NCBI RefSeq assembly: GCF_030684675.1
Contig: NZ_JAUXXZ010000031.1
Span: 38,047-102,046 of the forward strand
Reading direction: 5' to 3'
Source of the DNA: Daejeonella sp.
GTDB lineage: Bacteria > Bacteroidota > Bacteroidia > Sphingobacteriales > Sphingobacteriaceae
DNA length: 64,000 nt
The notes below the pieces were generated by a model. The model did no database searches. It was not told the origin of the DNA and saw nothing but the letters and a program-made list of their open reading frames with translations. Of the stretch, positions 44,691-53,993 are shown in pieces. A program made the position numbers and the translations under genes. Positions within the stretch are counted from its first letter, which is position 1. The number at the start of each line of letters is the position of its first letter.

Positions 44691-45869
44691 TTGGATAAGA
44701 AAGATTTTCAAAAACTATTGGATAAGTATATTGCCGGAGAGGCCTCTATGGAGGAAGAACAGCGTTTGCTTAACTTTTATGGCAGTTTTCAGAAACAATC
44801 TGAATTAGAGCAGGAAATTGATCACATTGGTGATAATATCTTTGAAAGAATTCGGGAAACTATTCATCCTGTTGAAGAAGATCAGTATTCTTATAGATTT
44901 TATTATTTAAAATCCATTTCAATTGCAGCAATGATATTGCTGGCTATCACCACAGGTATATATTTTTACTCCAACCGGGAGATCGTCAAACCTGAAAACT
45001 TTGTCGAGATTGATGTCAGGAATGATATTGCACCCGGATATAATAAGGCAATATTAACACTTGCAGATGGTTCAAAGATAAGTCTCGATGACGCAGCTAA
45101 TGGTTTGCTTGCCAGCCAGGGGAATATTGCCATTACTAAAACAGAAAATGGACAGATTGTCTATGAAAAGAATAATGTTGACAGGTCCAAGTTTATATCC
45201 AATCGTTCTGTTATCAATACAATACAAACTCCAAAAGGGGGTAAATATCAGGTTCGTTTGCCTGATGGGAGTAAGGTTTGGTTAAATTCGGCCTCTACAC
45301 TCAGTTATCCAACTACTTTCGCCGGTAATGAACGTAAAGTTCAATTGAAAGGGGAGGCTTATTTTGAGATTTCAGCCAATAAAAATATTCCATTTCGTGT
45401 GCAAAGCGGTAATCAGATCGTAGAAGTATTGGGTACACATTTTAACATAAACTCTTATGATGATGAAGATTACGTTAAAACAACTTTATTGGAAGGAAGT
45501 GTTAAAGTTATCCTTAACTCTAAACCAAATGTAATTTCCAACACCAGGCTCCTGAAACCCGGAGAGCAATCGCTTACCAAATCCTCCCGTTCAGATATCC
45601 GGATAGAGAATGCCGACACAGAAAAGGCTATTGCCTGGAAAAATGGCTATTTCAAATTCAGAAACACACCAATAAGGGAAATTATGCGTGAAATTGAACG
45701 CTGGTACGATGTTGAACTGGTCTATGAAGGTAAAATGCCAACTGATGAATTCACAGGTTTTATCTCTAATGATGTGAAGATATCAGCTGTTCTTAAAATA
45801 ATGGAAGCAAGCGGTGGAGTGAAATTCACTGTAAAAGGAAAGAAATTAAAAGTTAAATCAATGCCATAA
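44691..45869 (+). CDS. FecR-type anti-sigma factor (locus 2)
   Basis: 392 residues starting at TTG 44691. No ATG lies at a suitable place upstream, and the sequence after the TTG (DKKDFQKLLDKYIAGEAS) is the normal FecR N-terminus. One membrane helix at about 83-101 (SISIAAMILLAITTGIYFY) is followed by the FecR domain (TPKGGKYQVRLPDGSKVWLN to TTLLEGSVKV) and a DUF4974-type C-terminal domain (FRNTPIREIMREIERWYD to VKFTVKGKKL). A CTAGGGGATAG motif stands 38 bases before the start, as in the first locus. Confidence 0.9.
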   Translation: MDKKDFQKLLDKYIAGEASMEEEQRLLNFYGSFQKQSELEQEIDHIGDNIFERIRETIHPVEEDQYSYRFYYLKSISIAAMILLAITTGIYFYSNREIVKPENFVEIDVRNDIAPGYNKAILTLADGSKISLDDAANGLLASQGNIAITKTENGQIVYEKNNVDRSKFISNRSVINTIQTPKGGKYQVRLPDGSKVWLNSASTLSYPTTFAGNERKVQLKGEAYFEISANKNIPFRVQSGNQIVEVLGTHFNINSYDDEDYVKTTLLEGSVKVILNSKPNVISNTRLLKPGEQSLTKSSRSDIRIENADTEKAIAWKNGYFKFRNTPIREIMREIERWYDVELVYEGKMPTDEFTGFISNDVKISAVLKIMEASGGVKFTVKGKKLKVKSMP

Positions 45870-45938
45870 ACCTTAATCCAAATAATATGATGAAAACCGA
45901 TACCAGCTAATTTTATTAAGGGGATTAAAATGAAAAAA

Positions 45939-45964
45939 CCGCCCCGGATTGCGCCCCGGGACGG
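45939..45964 (+). promoter_or_regulatory. GC-rich stem-loop in the susC leader (locus 2)
   Basis: CCGCCCCGG (45939-45947) pairs with CCGGGACGG (45956-45964) with one mismatch and an eight-base loop, followed by AAAAAG. It stands 87 nt before the SusC start, as in the leader of the first locus. Confidence 0.5.
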
Positions 45965-46050
45965 AAAAAGTTTCAGATTAATTCTTGTATTAAATTCCGT
46001 GAGTACGAAATTTTAATTAATTAACCAAAACAAACTTAAAATGTAAAAAT

Positions 46051-49000
46051 ATGAAAAATGTTTTACTAAGTGAATGCAGTAATACCTGCATTAACAATGT
46101 CGGTAATTCTACCGGCAAGAGACTCTTAAAGGTGGTCTCGGATCAAACGTTACGAATTATGAAGCTAACTACCATTTTAATTTTAGTTGCTTTTTTGCAG
46201 GTAAATGCAAAAGGCTTCTCGCAAAATGTTACGTTAAATGAAAAAAATTCTAACCTGGACAAAGTTTTCACTGAAATCAGAAAACAAACGGGTTATGATT
46301 TTCTTTATAATACCAGATTGCTGAGAAATACACTTCCTGTAACTGTGAAAGCAAATAATTCTTCTTTGGAAGAGGTTTTAGATCAGGTTTTCAAAAACCA
46401 ACCCTTGACCTATACCATTACTGAGAATACAATTATTCTGAAAAGAAGGGATGAACGCTTTTTGGAGCAGACATCTAGATTTTCTTTAGTTCCAAATAGT
46501 GGTTTTAAATCATTAAATGCCCAGTCATCAGCTAAGGTTTCCAATTTCAATATTGAGCAGGAACGTGCTGATATTCGTGGTAAGGTAATCGACGCTACAG
46601 GCGAGGCTCTGATAGGTGTAAGTGTTCGTGTAAAAGGTTCTGAGACCGGTGCATCAACAGACGTTAACGGAAATTTTGTTTTAAATGCACCTGACAATGC
46701 GATTTTGGTATTTACCTATATCGGTTATGTTACTCAGGAAGTTGCTGTAAATGGCAGAACCAGTGTCAATGTAACGATGGTTGAAGACCGTCAGGCATTA
46801 AGTGAGGTGGTTGTTACAGCCTTTGGTGTTACCAAGGCAAAAAGAGGCTTAGGTTATGCTGTACAGGAAGTACGTGGTGAAGAGTTCACTGACGCACGCC
46901 AGAACAACATCGCAAACTCACTGACAGGTAAAATTGCCGGTGTGGATGCAACTCAGGCTAACTCAGGTGCAGGAGGTTCAAGCCGCGTTATTATTCGTGG
47001 TAATACTTCGCTAAATGGTAACCAGCAGCCGCTTTATGTTGTAGATGGTATGCCAATCAATAATAGTAACAGAGGTCCAGTAACAAGTACAGAAGGATTG
47101 AATGCTGACCGCGGAGACGGTATTTCAAGTATTAACCCTGACGATATTGCAACGATATCTGTCCTGAAAGGTGGTGCTGCTGCTGCTCTTTATGGATCAC
47201 AAGCTGCGAATGGTGTAATTTTGATCACGACTAAGAAAGGTTCTGCTCAAAAAGGTGTTGGTATTGAACTTACCTCTGATGCAAACTTTGGTACTCCATC
47301 AGTTTTCCCGAATTACCAATATGAATACGGACAAGGTAATGATGGTGTAAAGCCTGCTACCCCTGCCGCTGCATTGAGCTCAGGTCGTTTATCCTATGGC
47401 GCAAAAATGGACGGTTCAATGGTGATGCAATTTGATGGGGTTATGCGCCCATACTCACCATTTAGAGTTAAAGATAATATTAAAAACTTTTATGAAGTGA
47501 GTCAGAACATTACTAATACTGTGGCATTTAGTGCAGGTAGTGAGAAATTAAAAACAAGATTATCCATAAGTGATTTGCGTGCACAAGATCAACAGCCAAA
47601 CTCAAGTTATAAGAGAAAAACTGCAAATCTGAATATATCTGGTAAAATGGGTAAAAATGATTTTCTAACCATTGAATCAAGTGTACAATATAATCTTATA
47701 CAAGGTAGAAACAGACCAGGTGTTGGATATGCAGATTTCAATTCGGCTTGGCCGGTTTATTTGGCTGCAAACGTAGTAGATGTTCGGAATATGGCAGGTA
47801 CTGATCCAAACAGACCTGGAATTAGGGTTTCAAATGGGAGAGAATTGGATTGGAATCCGGTGCCTGTTGCTTTTAATCCTTATTATGTGGCCTATCAGAT
47901 TGGTAATGAGGATACTCGTCAACGTTTAATTGGTCGCGCAAGTGTTCAAGCAAATATTTTACCTAATTTATTTGTTAAAGGTACAGTAGCACGTGATTTC
48001 AACTATACTACTGATCAATTATATGTGCCAAATACAAATAATTTTACTCCACTTGGCTACTTTCAATCAGGTACACAGCAGGATGATAAAACTAACTTCC
48101 AGGGGATTGTAAATTACAATGAAAGATTCTTGAAAGATAAAATTGGGTTAAACATTCTTGGAGGTGTACAAAGTGAAAGAGATTTCGCTAAAGGAAGTAC
48201 AGCCAATGGTAGCCAATGGGTTGTATCTGATTTTTATAGTATTACTAATTTGGTTAATAGAGATCTGGTTAATGCCTCACAAGGTTCCTTTGGAACAAAC
48301 TCTGTGTTTGGAGAAGCAAATATTGATTACAATAATCTCTTCTATTTAACAGTAACTGGTCGTCAGGATTGGTTCTCTGTGTTGAATCCAGGATTTAATT
48401 CAATCTTCTATCCATCAGTTGGCGCTAGTTTCATCCTTTCAGATGTTATTAAAATGCCAAAATTTTTGGATTATGCCAAATTACGTTCTTCATGGGCTGA
48501 AGTAGGTAGTGCAACTGTAAACGCAGGAAGTATCAATCAGACTTATGCCGTGAGTACGGTGAATGCTTATGGTATTCCTACTTTAACAAACCCGAATGTT
48601 TTGAATAACCCTAATATTCGTCCGGTTACTGTTGAAACTATCGAAGGTGGTTTTGAGGTTCAAATGTTAAATAGCCGCCTTGGATTAGATGTGAATTATT
48701 ATTCAAGAAGAACTAGGAATGATATTCTCTCTCCTCCAATCTCCGCAGCAACCGGATTCGCAGCAGGAAGAAGAAATCTTGGTTTAGTTACCAATAAAGG
48801 CTGGGAAATCAGCTTAACAGGTACTCCGGTTAAGAAGGATAACTTCTCATGGGATGTAAATTATAACTTTGGATATAATCAAAGTAAGATCGTTGAACTT
48901 GCTGAAGGAATAAGTATTTTATCATTAGGTTCAGGTATTGGGGGTCCGCAAATGATCAATGCTGTTGGCTTACCTTATTCAACGGTTAGAGCCAATGTGA

Positions 49001-49623
49001 TGAAGAGAGATGCAAATGGTAATAAGGTTTATAACACTGCTACCGGTTATGAAGTTCAGGAACTACAGGATATAGGTGTGGGTAACCCTCCATACCTGAT
49101 GGGTCTTGGAAATAACTTCCGTTACAAACGCTTCAGTTTAACTTTGGATATCGATTCTAAATTTGGTGCTGTGGGTTATAGCAACTTAATTCAGTATGCC
49201 ACCCGTTTCGGACATACTCCACAGACACTTCCTGGAAGGGATGCTGGTTTAACTGTCACTGGAGTATCTGCTGCCGGTGCACCTTATACTAAAGTTTGGT
49301 CTGTAGTAGATTTGGATACTTACTATAATAACTTTGGTAATGCATACCCAGGTCAATGGGTTTATAAAACCGACTTTATCAAATTGCGTCGGGCAGTATT
49401 GAAATACAATCTTCCTGTGAGCACTCTTAAATTCATGAAGGTACAATCTGCTTCTGTCGGTATTACCGGTTTGAATTTGGCCATACTGTATCAGGATAAG
49501 CGGACTAAAGAAGCCGGTATCGATCCTGAAATGCAGGAGACTGTGGGTAACGCACAAGGAAGCCAGGGTGTGGCTTTTCCTAGAACTAGGAATATTGGCT
49601 TTAACCTGAATTTAAGATTTTAA
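46051..49623 (+). CDS. SusC/RagA TonB-dependent outer-membrane transporter with STN domain (locus 2)
   Basis: 1190 residues. An N-terminal extension of about 36 residues precedes the signal MKLTTILILVAFLQVNAKG. Domains: STN (about 58-130, NVTLNEKNSNLDKVFTEIRK to NTIILKRRD), carboxypeptidase-regulatory-like (IRGKVIDATGEALIGVSVRV to VNVTMVEDR), plug (EVVVTAFGVTKA, LYVVDGMPINNSN, VLKGGAAAALYGSQAANG) and the barrel ending NIGFNLNLRF. Imports oligosaccharides with TonB energy; its STN domain would signal to the FecR protein encoded just upstream. Sequence differs enough from the first SusC to suggest another ligand. Confidence 0.95.
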   Translation: MKNVLLSECSNTCINNVGNSTGKRLLKVVSDQTLRIMKLTTILILVAFLQVNAKGFSQNVTLNEKNSNLDKVFTEIRKQTGYDFLYNTRLLRNTLPVTVKANNSSLEEVLDQVFKNQPLTYTITENTIILKRRDERFLEQTSRFSLVPNSGFKSLNAQSSAKVSNFNIEQERADIRGKVIDATGEALIGVSVRVKGSETGASTDVNGNFVLNAPDNAILVFTYIGYVTQEVAVNGRTSVNVTMVEDRQALSEVVVTAFGVTKAKRGLGYAVQEVRGEEFTDARQNNIANSLTGKIAGVDATQANSGAGGSSRVIIRGNTSLNGNQQPLYVVDGMPINNSNRGPVTSTEGLNADRGDGISSINPDDIATISVLKGGAAAALYGSQAANGVILITTKKGSAQKGVGIELTSDANFGTPSVFPNYQYEYGQGNDGVKPATPAAALSSGRLSYGAKMDGSMVMQFDGVMRPYSPFRVKDNIKNFYEVSQNITNTVAFSAGSEKLKTRLSISDLRAQDQQPNSSYKRKTANLNISGKMGKNDFLTIESSVQYNLIQGRNRPGVGYADFNSAWPVYLAANVVDVRNMAGTDPNRPGIRVSNGRELDWNPVPVAFNPYYVAYQIGNEDTRQRLIGRASVQANILPNLFVKGTVARDFNYTTDQLYVPNTNNFTPLGYFQSGTQQDDKTNFQGIVNYNERFLKDKIGLNILGGVQSERDFAKGSTANGSQWVVSDFYSITNLVNRDLVNASQGSFGTNSVFGEANIDYNNLFYLTVTGRQDWFSVLNPGFNSIFYPSVGASFILSDVIKMPKFLDYAKLRSSWAEVGSATVNAGSINQTYAVSTVNAYGIPTLTNPNVLNNPNIRPVTVETIEGGFEVQMLNSRLGLDVNYYSRRTRNDILSPPISAATGFAAGRRNLGLVTNKGWEISLTGTPVKKDNFSWDVNYNFGYNQSKIVELAEGISILSLGSGIGGPQMINAVGLPYSTVRANVMKRDANGNKVYNTATGYEVQELQDIGVGNPPYLMGLGNNFRYKRFSLTLDIDSKFGAVGYSNLIQYATRFGHTPQTLPGRDAGLTVTGVSAAGAPYTKVWSVVDLDTYYNNFGNAYPGQWVYKTDFIKLRRAVLKYNLPVSTLKFMKVQSASVGITGLNLAILYQDKRTKEAGIDPEMQETVGNAQGSQGVAFPRTRNIGFNLNLRF

Positions 49624-49640
49624 TAATTTAATCTAAGAAC

Positions 49641-51242
49641 ATGAAAAAGACATTCTTAAAATTGATATATGTGGCCGGAGCAGTTCTTGTGGTTTCAACG
49701 ATGCAATCGTGTAATACCGATAAACTAACCGACCTGAACAAGAACCCTAATGCAATTGAATATGTAATTCCGGAATATTCCTTCACTGCTGCTGTTCTAG
49801 CAAGTGGTCCTGGAGAGAATTACAGAGCATTAGGACAAGGTTTGCAGTATTTTTCTTCTTATAAGGAAGTTCCTGCTACCGGTGATAAATTTTACAATTT
49901 CAATGGAACTGGTGGATCATTTGGTGTATACACCGGGCAGTGGAACCGTTTGGCACAATTAACAAAGGAGATTCCCGGAGCAGAAAACGTAAATAAACGA
50001 GCAGCTGTTGAGATTCTTAGAATTTTGGCTTTTCACCAGCAAACTGATGTGATGGGGGATATGCCTTATTCGGAATCTATGAAGGGGCTCGATAAACTTA
50101 AGCCAAAATATGATACTCAAAAAAGTATATATACTGCTATGCTTACCGAACTTGAAACTGCTTTAAAATCTATGGATGCAACCAAACCAAATGTATTTGG
50201 CAATGCTGATCCTTACTTTAAAGGTGATGTAGCTAAATGGAGCAAATTTGGTTATACCTTAATGGCTCGTTTAGGCATGCGTCTTTCTGATATTGAACCG
50301 GCAACAGCTAAATCCTGGGTAGAGAAAGCAGTTGCTGGTGGAATAATGACTGCTTTTGGCGATATCGCTTATCTTAAATATGCAAACATCCAAGGTCAAA
50401 TGAATCCTAGAGTGCTTACTTACATCAATGGGGATTTTACAAGCCCGGGTGGGGATAACATAGAAGGAAGTAAATGGTCAGGTAAATTTATTGATCATCT
50501 CAAAGCTACTTCAGATCCACGTTTACCTGTTATTTCAGTAGTTTGGGTTCCTGCAAGTGGTAATACTTTTACTCCAAATAATACCCCTGCAGCTCAGCGT
50601 GGAATGGTTAGTGGAAGTTTAAATACCAGACCTACAGATTTTGATACTTATTCTGAGCCTTCTTTGTTGTACATCGACAGAGGTGCGCCAATTATTGTAA
50701 TGAGTCCTTCAGAAGCCTTTCTGATTATTGCAGAAGGAGCTGCCAGAGGATGGAGTGTTGGTTCAACTGCTCAGGCAGCTTATAATAATGCTGTTCGTGC
50801 AGCAATGGCTGAATGGGCATTATGGCCAAGTGTGGCTCCTCATTCAGGAGTAATTACCACTGCGCAGGTAGATGCCTATCTTGCCGCTAATCCTTATCCC
50901 GCAGCAGGAACATTAGCTCAGCAGATAGAAACCATCTCAACACAGAAATGGGTTTCATTGCTTGGGAATGATTATGAGGTATATTCAAACTGGCGCCGTA
51001 CCAAATATCCTGTTTTCAATTATGCAAACTGGACAGTTGGTGGCAATAAGGTACCTTATCCTGGTAACGTAACTGCAGGTAAAATGTGGAGAAGATTTTC
51101 TCTTCCAATTGCTGAGCGTAACGTAAACAATGATAACTACCTGGAAGCAATTAAAAGACAAAATTATTCTGAAGAGCAGTTAGATCTTTTACAAGGCAGA
51201 ATGTGGTGGGATGTTGGTCCTGGTACAGGCCAAAGTAACTAA
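49641..51242 (+). CDS. SusD/RagB glycan-binding lipoprotein (locus 2)
   Basis: 533 residues, 17 bp after SusC. Lipobox VSTMQSC (Cys24) followed by DKLTDLNKNPNAIEYVIPEY. MGDMPYSESMKGLDKLKPKYD, KGDVAKWSKFGYTLMARLGMRLSD and the C-terminal QKWVSLLGNDYEVYSNWRRTKYP are typical of the SusD-like family. It forms the lid of the SusC barrel and selects substrate at the cell surface. A rho-independent terminator follows at 51308, which would favour SusCD expression over the downstream enzymes. Confidence 0.93.
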   Translation: MKKTFLKLIYVAGAVLVVSTMQSCNTDKLTDLNKNPNAIEYVIPEYSFTAAVLASGPGENYRALGQGLQYFSSYKEVPATGDKFYNFNGTGGSFGVYTGQWNRLAQLTKEIPGAENVNKRAAVEILRILAFHQQTDVMGDMPYSESMKGLDKLKPKYDTQKSIYTAMLTELETALKSMDATKPNVFGNADPYFKGDVAKWSKFGYTLMARLGMRLSDIEPATAKSWVEKAVAGGIMTAFGDIAYLKYANIQGQMNPRVLTYINGDFTSPGGDNIEGSKWSGKFIDHLKATSDPRLPVISVVWVPASGNTFTPNNTPAAQRGMVSGSLNTRPTDFDTYSEPSLLYIDRGAPIIVMSPSEAFLIIAEGAARGWSVGSTAQAAYNNAVRAAMAEWALWPSVAPHSGVITTAQVDAYLAANPYPAAGTLAQQIETISTQKWVSLLGNDYEVYSNWRRTKYPVFNYANWTVGGNKVPYPGNVTAGKMWRRFSLPIAERNVNNDNYLEAIKRQNYSEEQLDLLQGRMWWDVGPGTGQSN

Positions 51243-51307
51243 TACGTTATAAAGCTGAAGCAATATGAAAAGAAGAGTTCATTTTGTATATTAGCTATAT
51301 GATCATT

Positions 51308-51333
51308 AAAAGGAGGTCGAAAGGTCTCCTTTT
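51308..51333 (+). terminator. Terminator after susD (locus 2)
   Basis: AAAAGGAG (51308-51315) and CTCCTTTT (51326-51333) form a perfect 8-bp stem around a ten-base loop, running into TTTTATTG. It stands 40 bases before the second SelA-like gene. Confidence 0.7.
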
Positions 51334-51372
51334 ATTGTTTAAGGACAAATCAATAAAAACAAAAACAATACT

Positions 51373-52593
51373 ATGAAACGTAGAGATCTTATTAAATACC
51401 TGTCTGTAGCCCCGATTGCAGGAGCGGCAGTAGGTACTGGTGTTCCGTTGCAATCTTTGGCCTCTCCGGCTGTAGCTGCTGCCAAGCGCGATGTGATTAA
51501 AGAATTGGGTTTACGAACCTTTATTAATGCTGCCGGTACTTATACTACCATGACTGCCTCATTAATGCATCATGAAGTTGTTGATACCATTCAATCTGCA
51601 TCTAAACACTTCGTGATGATTAACGAGGTTCAGGATAAAGTAGGGGAGAAAATTGCTGCAATGTGCCATGCTGAATCGGCTATGGTTACTGCGGGTTGCT
51701 GGTCGGCCCTCGTTTTGGGAACTGCTGGTATTTTGACCAGAATGGATAGAAAAAAAGTTTCTTTATTGCCTGATCTATCAACTTTCGAGCGTTCTGAAGT
51801 AATCGTTCAAAAAGAACATAATGTTGGGTATGTACATGCTTTAACCAATACAGGAATCAAGGTAGTAGAGGTTGAAACAGCTGCAGAAATGGAAAGAGCT
51901 ATTACCGGCAAAACGGCAATGATGTGGTTTCTGAACTCAAGCGGTCCAATGGGCAAAATTAAGCATGAAGAATTTGTTGCTATTGGTAAAAAGCATAACA
52001 TTCCTACCATGATTGACATGGCTGCCGATGTTCCTCCTGTTGAAAATCTTTGGAAGTACAATGACTTAGGTTTTGACCTGGTTTGCGTTTCTGGTGGTAA
52101 AGCAATTTGCGGCCCTCAGAGTGCAGGTATTTTGATGGGTAAAAAGGACCTGATTGCCGCTGCACGTCTTAATGCACCTCCTAATGGTGGTAATATTGGT
52201 CGCGGTATGAAAGTTAATAAAGAAGAAATTTTGGGAATGTATGTTGCATTGGATAAATATGTCAATACTGACCATGCTGCAGAATGGAAAATGTGGGAAG
52301 ATCGTGTGGCAGTAATTGTTAATGCTGCAACAAAGGTTGATGGTGTTAGTGCTGACGTTTTCGTTCCTCCTGTAGCGAACCACACACCTGCAATAAAAAT
52401 ATCCTGGGATCAGAATAAAGTTAAGATCACACCAAGACAGTTAATGAAAAATCTACAGGACGGTAGTCCTTCAGTAGAAGTAATGGGCGGCCAGACTGGG
52501 ATCAACATTACAGTATTTATGCTGAAGAATGGAGAGGATAAACTTGTTGCAAAACGGGTTCAGCAGGAGCTTGCCAAGGCGGCGATAGGCTAA
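51373..52593 (+). CDS. Tat-exported SelA-like PLP enzyme, copy 2
   Basis: 406 residues, a close paralog of the protein at 37795. It starts MKRRDLIKYL with twin arginines (R3-R4) and a hydrophobic stretch ending ASPAVAAAKRD. PLP motifs: AESAMVTAGCWSALVLG, MIDMAADVPPVENLW, and K243 in VSGGKAICGPQSAG. Conserved NREEILG-like block is present as VNKEEILGMYVALDKY. Directly downstream are two exported amidohydrolases, the pair that in other bacteria combines deacylation with ammonia elimination from an amino acid or amino-sugar acid. If the same reaction takes place here, it takes place in the periplasm. Substrate specificity is inference. Confidence 0.85.
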   Translation: MKRRDLIKYLSVAPIAGAAVGTGVPLQSLASPAVAAAKRDVIKELGLRTFINAAGTYTTMTASLMHHEVVDTIQSASKHFVMINEVQDKVGEKIAAMCHAESAMVTAGCWSALVLGTAGILTRMDRKKVSLLPDLSTFERSEVIVQKEHNVGYVHALTNTGIKVVEVETAAEMERAITGKTAMMWFLNSSGPMGKIKHEEFVAIGKKHNIPTMIDMAADVPPVENLWKYNDLGFDLVCVSGGKAICGPQSAGILMGKKDLIAAARLNAPPNGGNIGRGMKVNKEEILGMYVALDKYVNTDHAAEWKMWEDRVAVIVNAATKVDGVSADVFVPPVANHTPAIKISWDQNKVKITPRQLMKNLQDGSPSVEVMGGQTGINITVFMLKNGEDKLVAKRVQQELAKAAIG

Positions 52594-52610
52594 ATGAGGT
52601 ATTAAGTATG

Positions 52611-52642
52611 AGGTATCAGGTATCAGCTCATACCTGATACCT
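52611..52642. repeat. 13-bp perfect palindrome between SelA-like and amidohydrolase genes
   Basis: AGGTATCAGGTAT (52611-52623) and ATACCTGATACCT (52630-52642) are exact inverted repeats with a six-base loop. A related GAGGTATCAGGTGTCAGGTG string is at about 63323. No T-run follows, so a dispersed repeat or RNA-stability hairpin is more likely than a terminator. Confidence 0.6.
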
Positions 52643-52679
52643 GATTGCTTACCAAAATTCACAAAACACAATTCTAATT

Positions 52680-53936
52680 ATGAAAAGAATTTCCTTTCTG
52701 CTTCTTTGTGGGGTTTTATTTCTTGCTGTATTTGCTCAGGCCCAAACAAAAACGTACAGCATCCTCATCAGGGGTGGGCATGTAATTGATGCAAAAAATA
52801 ATATAAACGAATTAATGGATGTGGCTATCCAAAGCGGAAAAATTGCCGCAGTTGCTAAAAATATTGATCCCTCACTTGCAACACAGATTGTGGATGCGAA
52901 AGGGATGTACGTGACACCCGGTTTAATCGACTTACATGCTCATGTTTTTGCAGGTACAGATGATAGGGGATTAAGTGGTGGATTTTCAGCCCTTGCACCC
53001 GATCCTTACACATTCAGGTCAGGGGTAACAACGGTTGTTGATTGCGGAGGTGCAGGCTGGGCTTCATTTGACAGATTTAAGAAAAATATCATAGACCGTT
53101 CAAGAACAAGAGTTTTATCCTTTCTGAACATCGTTGGTGATGGTATGAGAGGCAATCCTTATGAACAGGATATCAATGATATGGATGCTAAGAAAGCTGC
53201 AGATAAAGCTTTGGCAAATAAAGATATTGTAGTCGGATTTAAGCTTGCTCACTTTGCTGCTGCAAGCTGGGTTCCGGTAGAACGTGTCGTTGAGGCCGGT
53301 AAACTGGCAGATATGCCGGTAATTATTGATTTTGGTGGTGATAATACGCATGCTCCTTTGTCTATCGAAAAATTGTTTACTCAATATCTTCGTCCCGGAG
53401 ATATTTACACTCATGTTTATACTGAGTTAGTCCAGAGAGATCCTGTAGTAGATCTTAATACCCGTCAGTTAAAGCCATTTTTAATTCCTGCCCAAAAAAG
53501 GGGAATTATTTTTGACGTTGGTTTTGGAGGAGGAAGTTTCAACTTCAATCAGGCTATTCCTTCAATTAAAGCTGGGTTTTTGCCCAATACGATGGGGACA
53601 GACCTTCATACCGGGAGTATGAATGGTGCGATGAAAGATCAGTTAAATGTACTCTCTATTTTCCTTTCTATGGGAATGGATATTCAGGGGGTCATATCCC
53701 GTAGTACCTGGGCACCTGCGCAGGCTATTAAGCGGCCCGAACTTGGGAATCTATCGGTAGGTTCCGGAGCGGATGTTGCTATCTTAACAGTACGTAATGG
53801 GAATTTCGCTTTCAGAGATATTGCTGGTAACAGAAATGAAGGCAAGCAAAGGTTTGAGTGTGAAATGACTATTCGTAACGGAAGAATTGTTTACGATCTG
53901 AATGCAATTGCAGGAACATCGGCACAGATCAAATAA
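52680..53936 (+). CDS. Exported amidohydrolase/deacetylase (COG3964-type), copy 2
   Basis: 418 residues with a Sec signal (FLLLCGVLFLAVFAQAQ). Metal site: H86 and H88 in LIDLHAHVF, likely carboxylated Lys in VGFKLAHF, GDIYTHVYTE, and MGTDLHTGSMN. VDCGGAGWASFDRFKKNIID and RSRTRVLSFLNIVGDGM are family blocks shared with the other two copies. It would remove an acyl group (perhaps acetyl) from an amino-sugar acid or amino acid in the periplasm. It lies 86 bp after the SelA-like gene and 57 bp before the third amidohydrolase. Confidence 0.88.
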   Translation: MKRISFLLLCGVLFLAVFAQAQTKTYSILIRGGHVIDAKNNINELMDVAIQSGKIAAVAKNIDPSLATQIVDAKGMYVTPGLIDLHAHVFAGTDDRGLSGGFSALAPDPYTFRSGVTTVVDCGGAGWASFDRFKKNIIDRSRTRVLSFLNIVGDGMRGNPYEQDINDMDAKKAADKALANKDIVVGFKLAHFAAASWVPVERVVEAGKLADMPVIIDFGGDNTHAPLSIEKLFTQYLRPGDIYTHVYTELVQRDPVVDLNTRQLKPFLIPAQKRGIIFDVGFGGGSFNFNQAIPSIKAGFLPNTMGTDLHTGSMNGAMKDQLNVLSIFLSMGMDIQGVISRSTWAPAQAIKRPELGNLSVGSGADVAILTVRNGNFAFRDIAGNRNEGKQRFECEMTIRNGRIVYDLNAIAGTSAQIK

Positions 53937-53993
53937 ATAATAAGCTAAAAATCAATTTATTGATTTTTATTTAAAGATTTTAGAAATAAAGCA

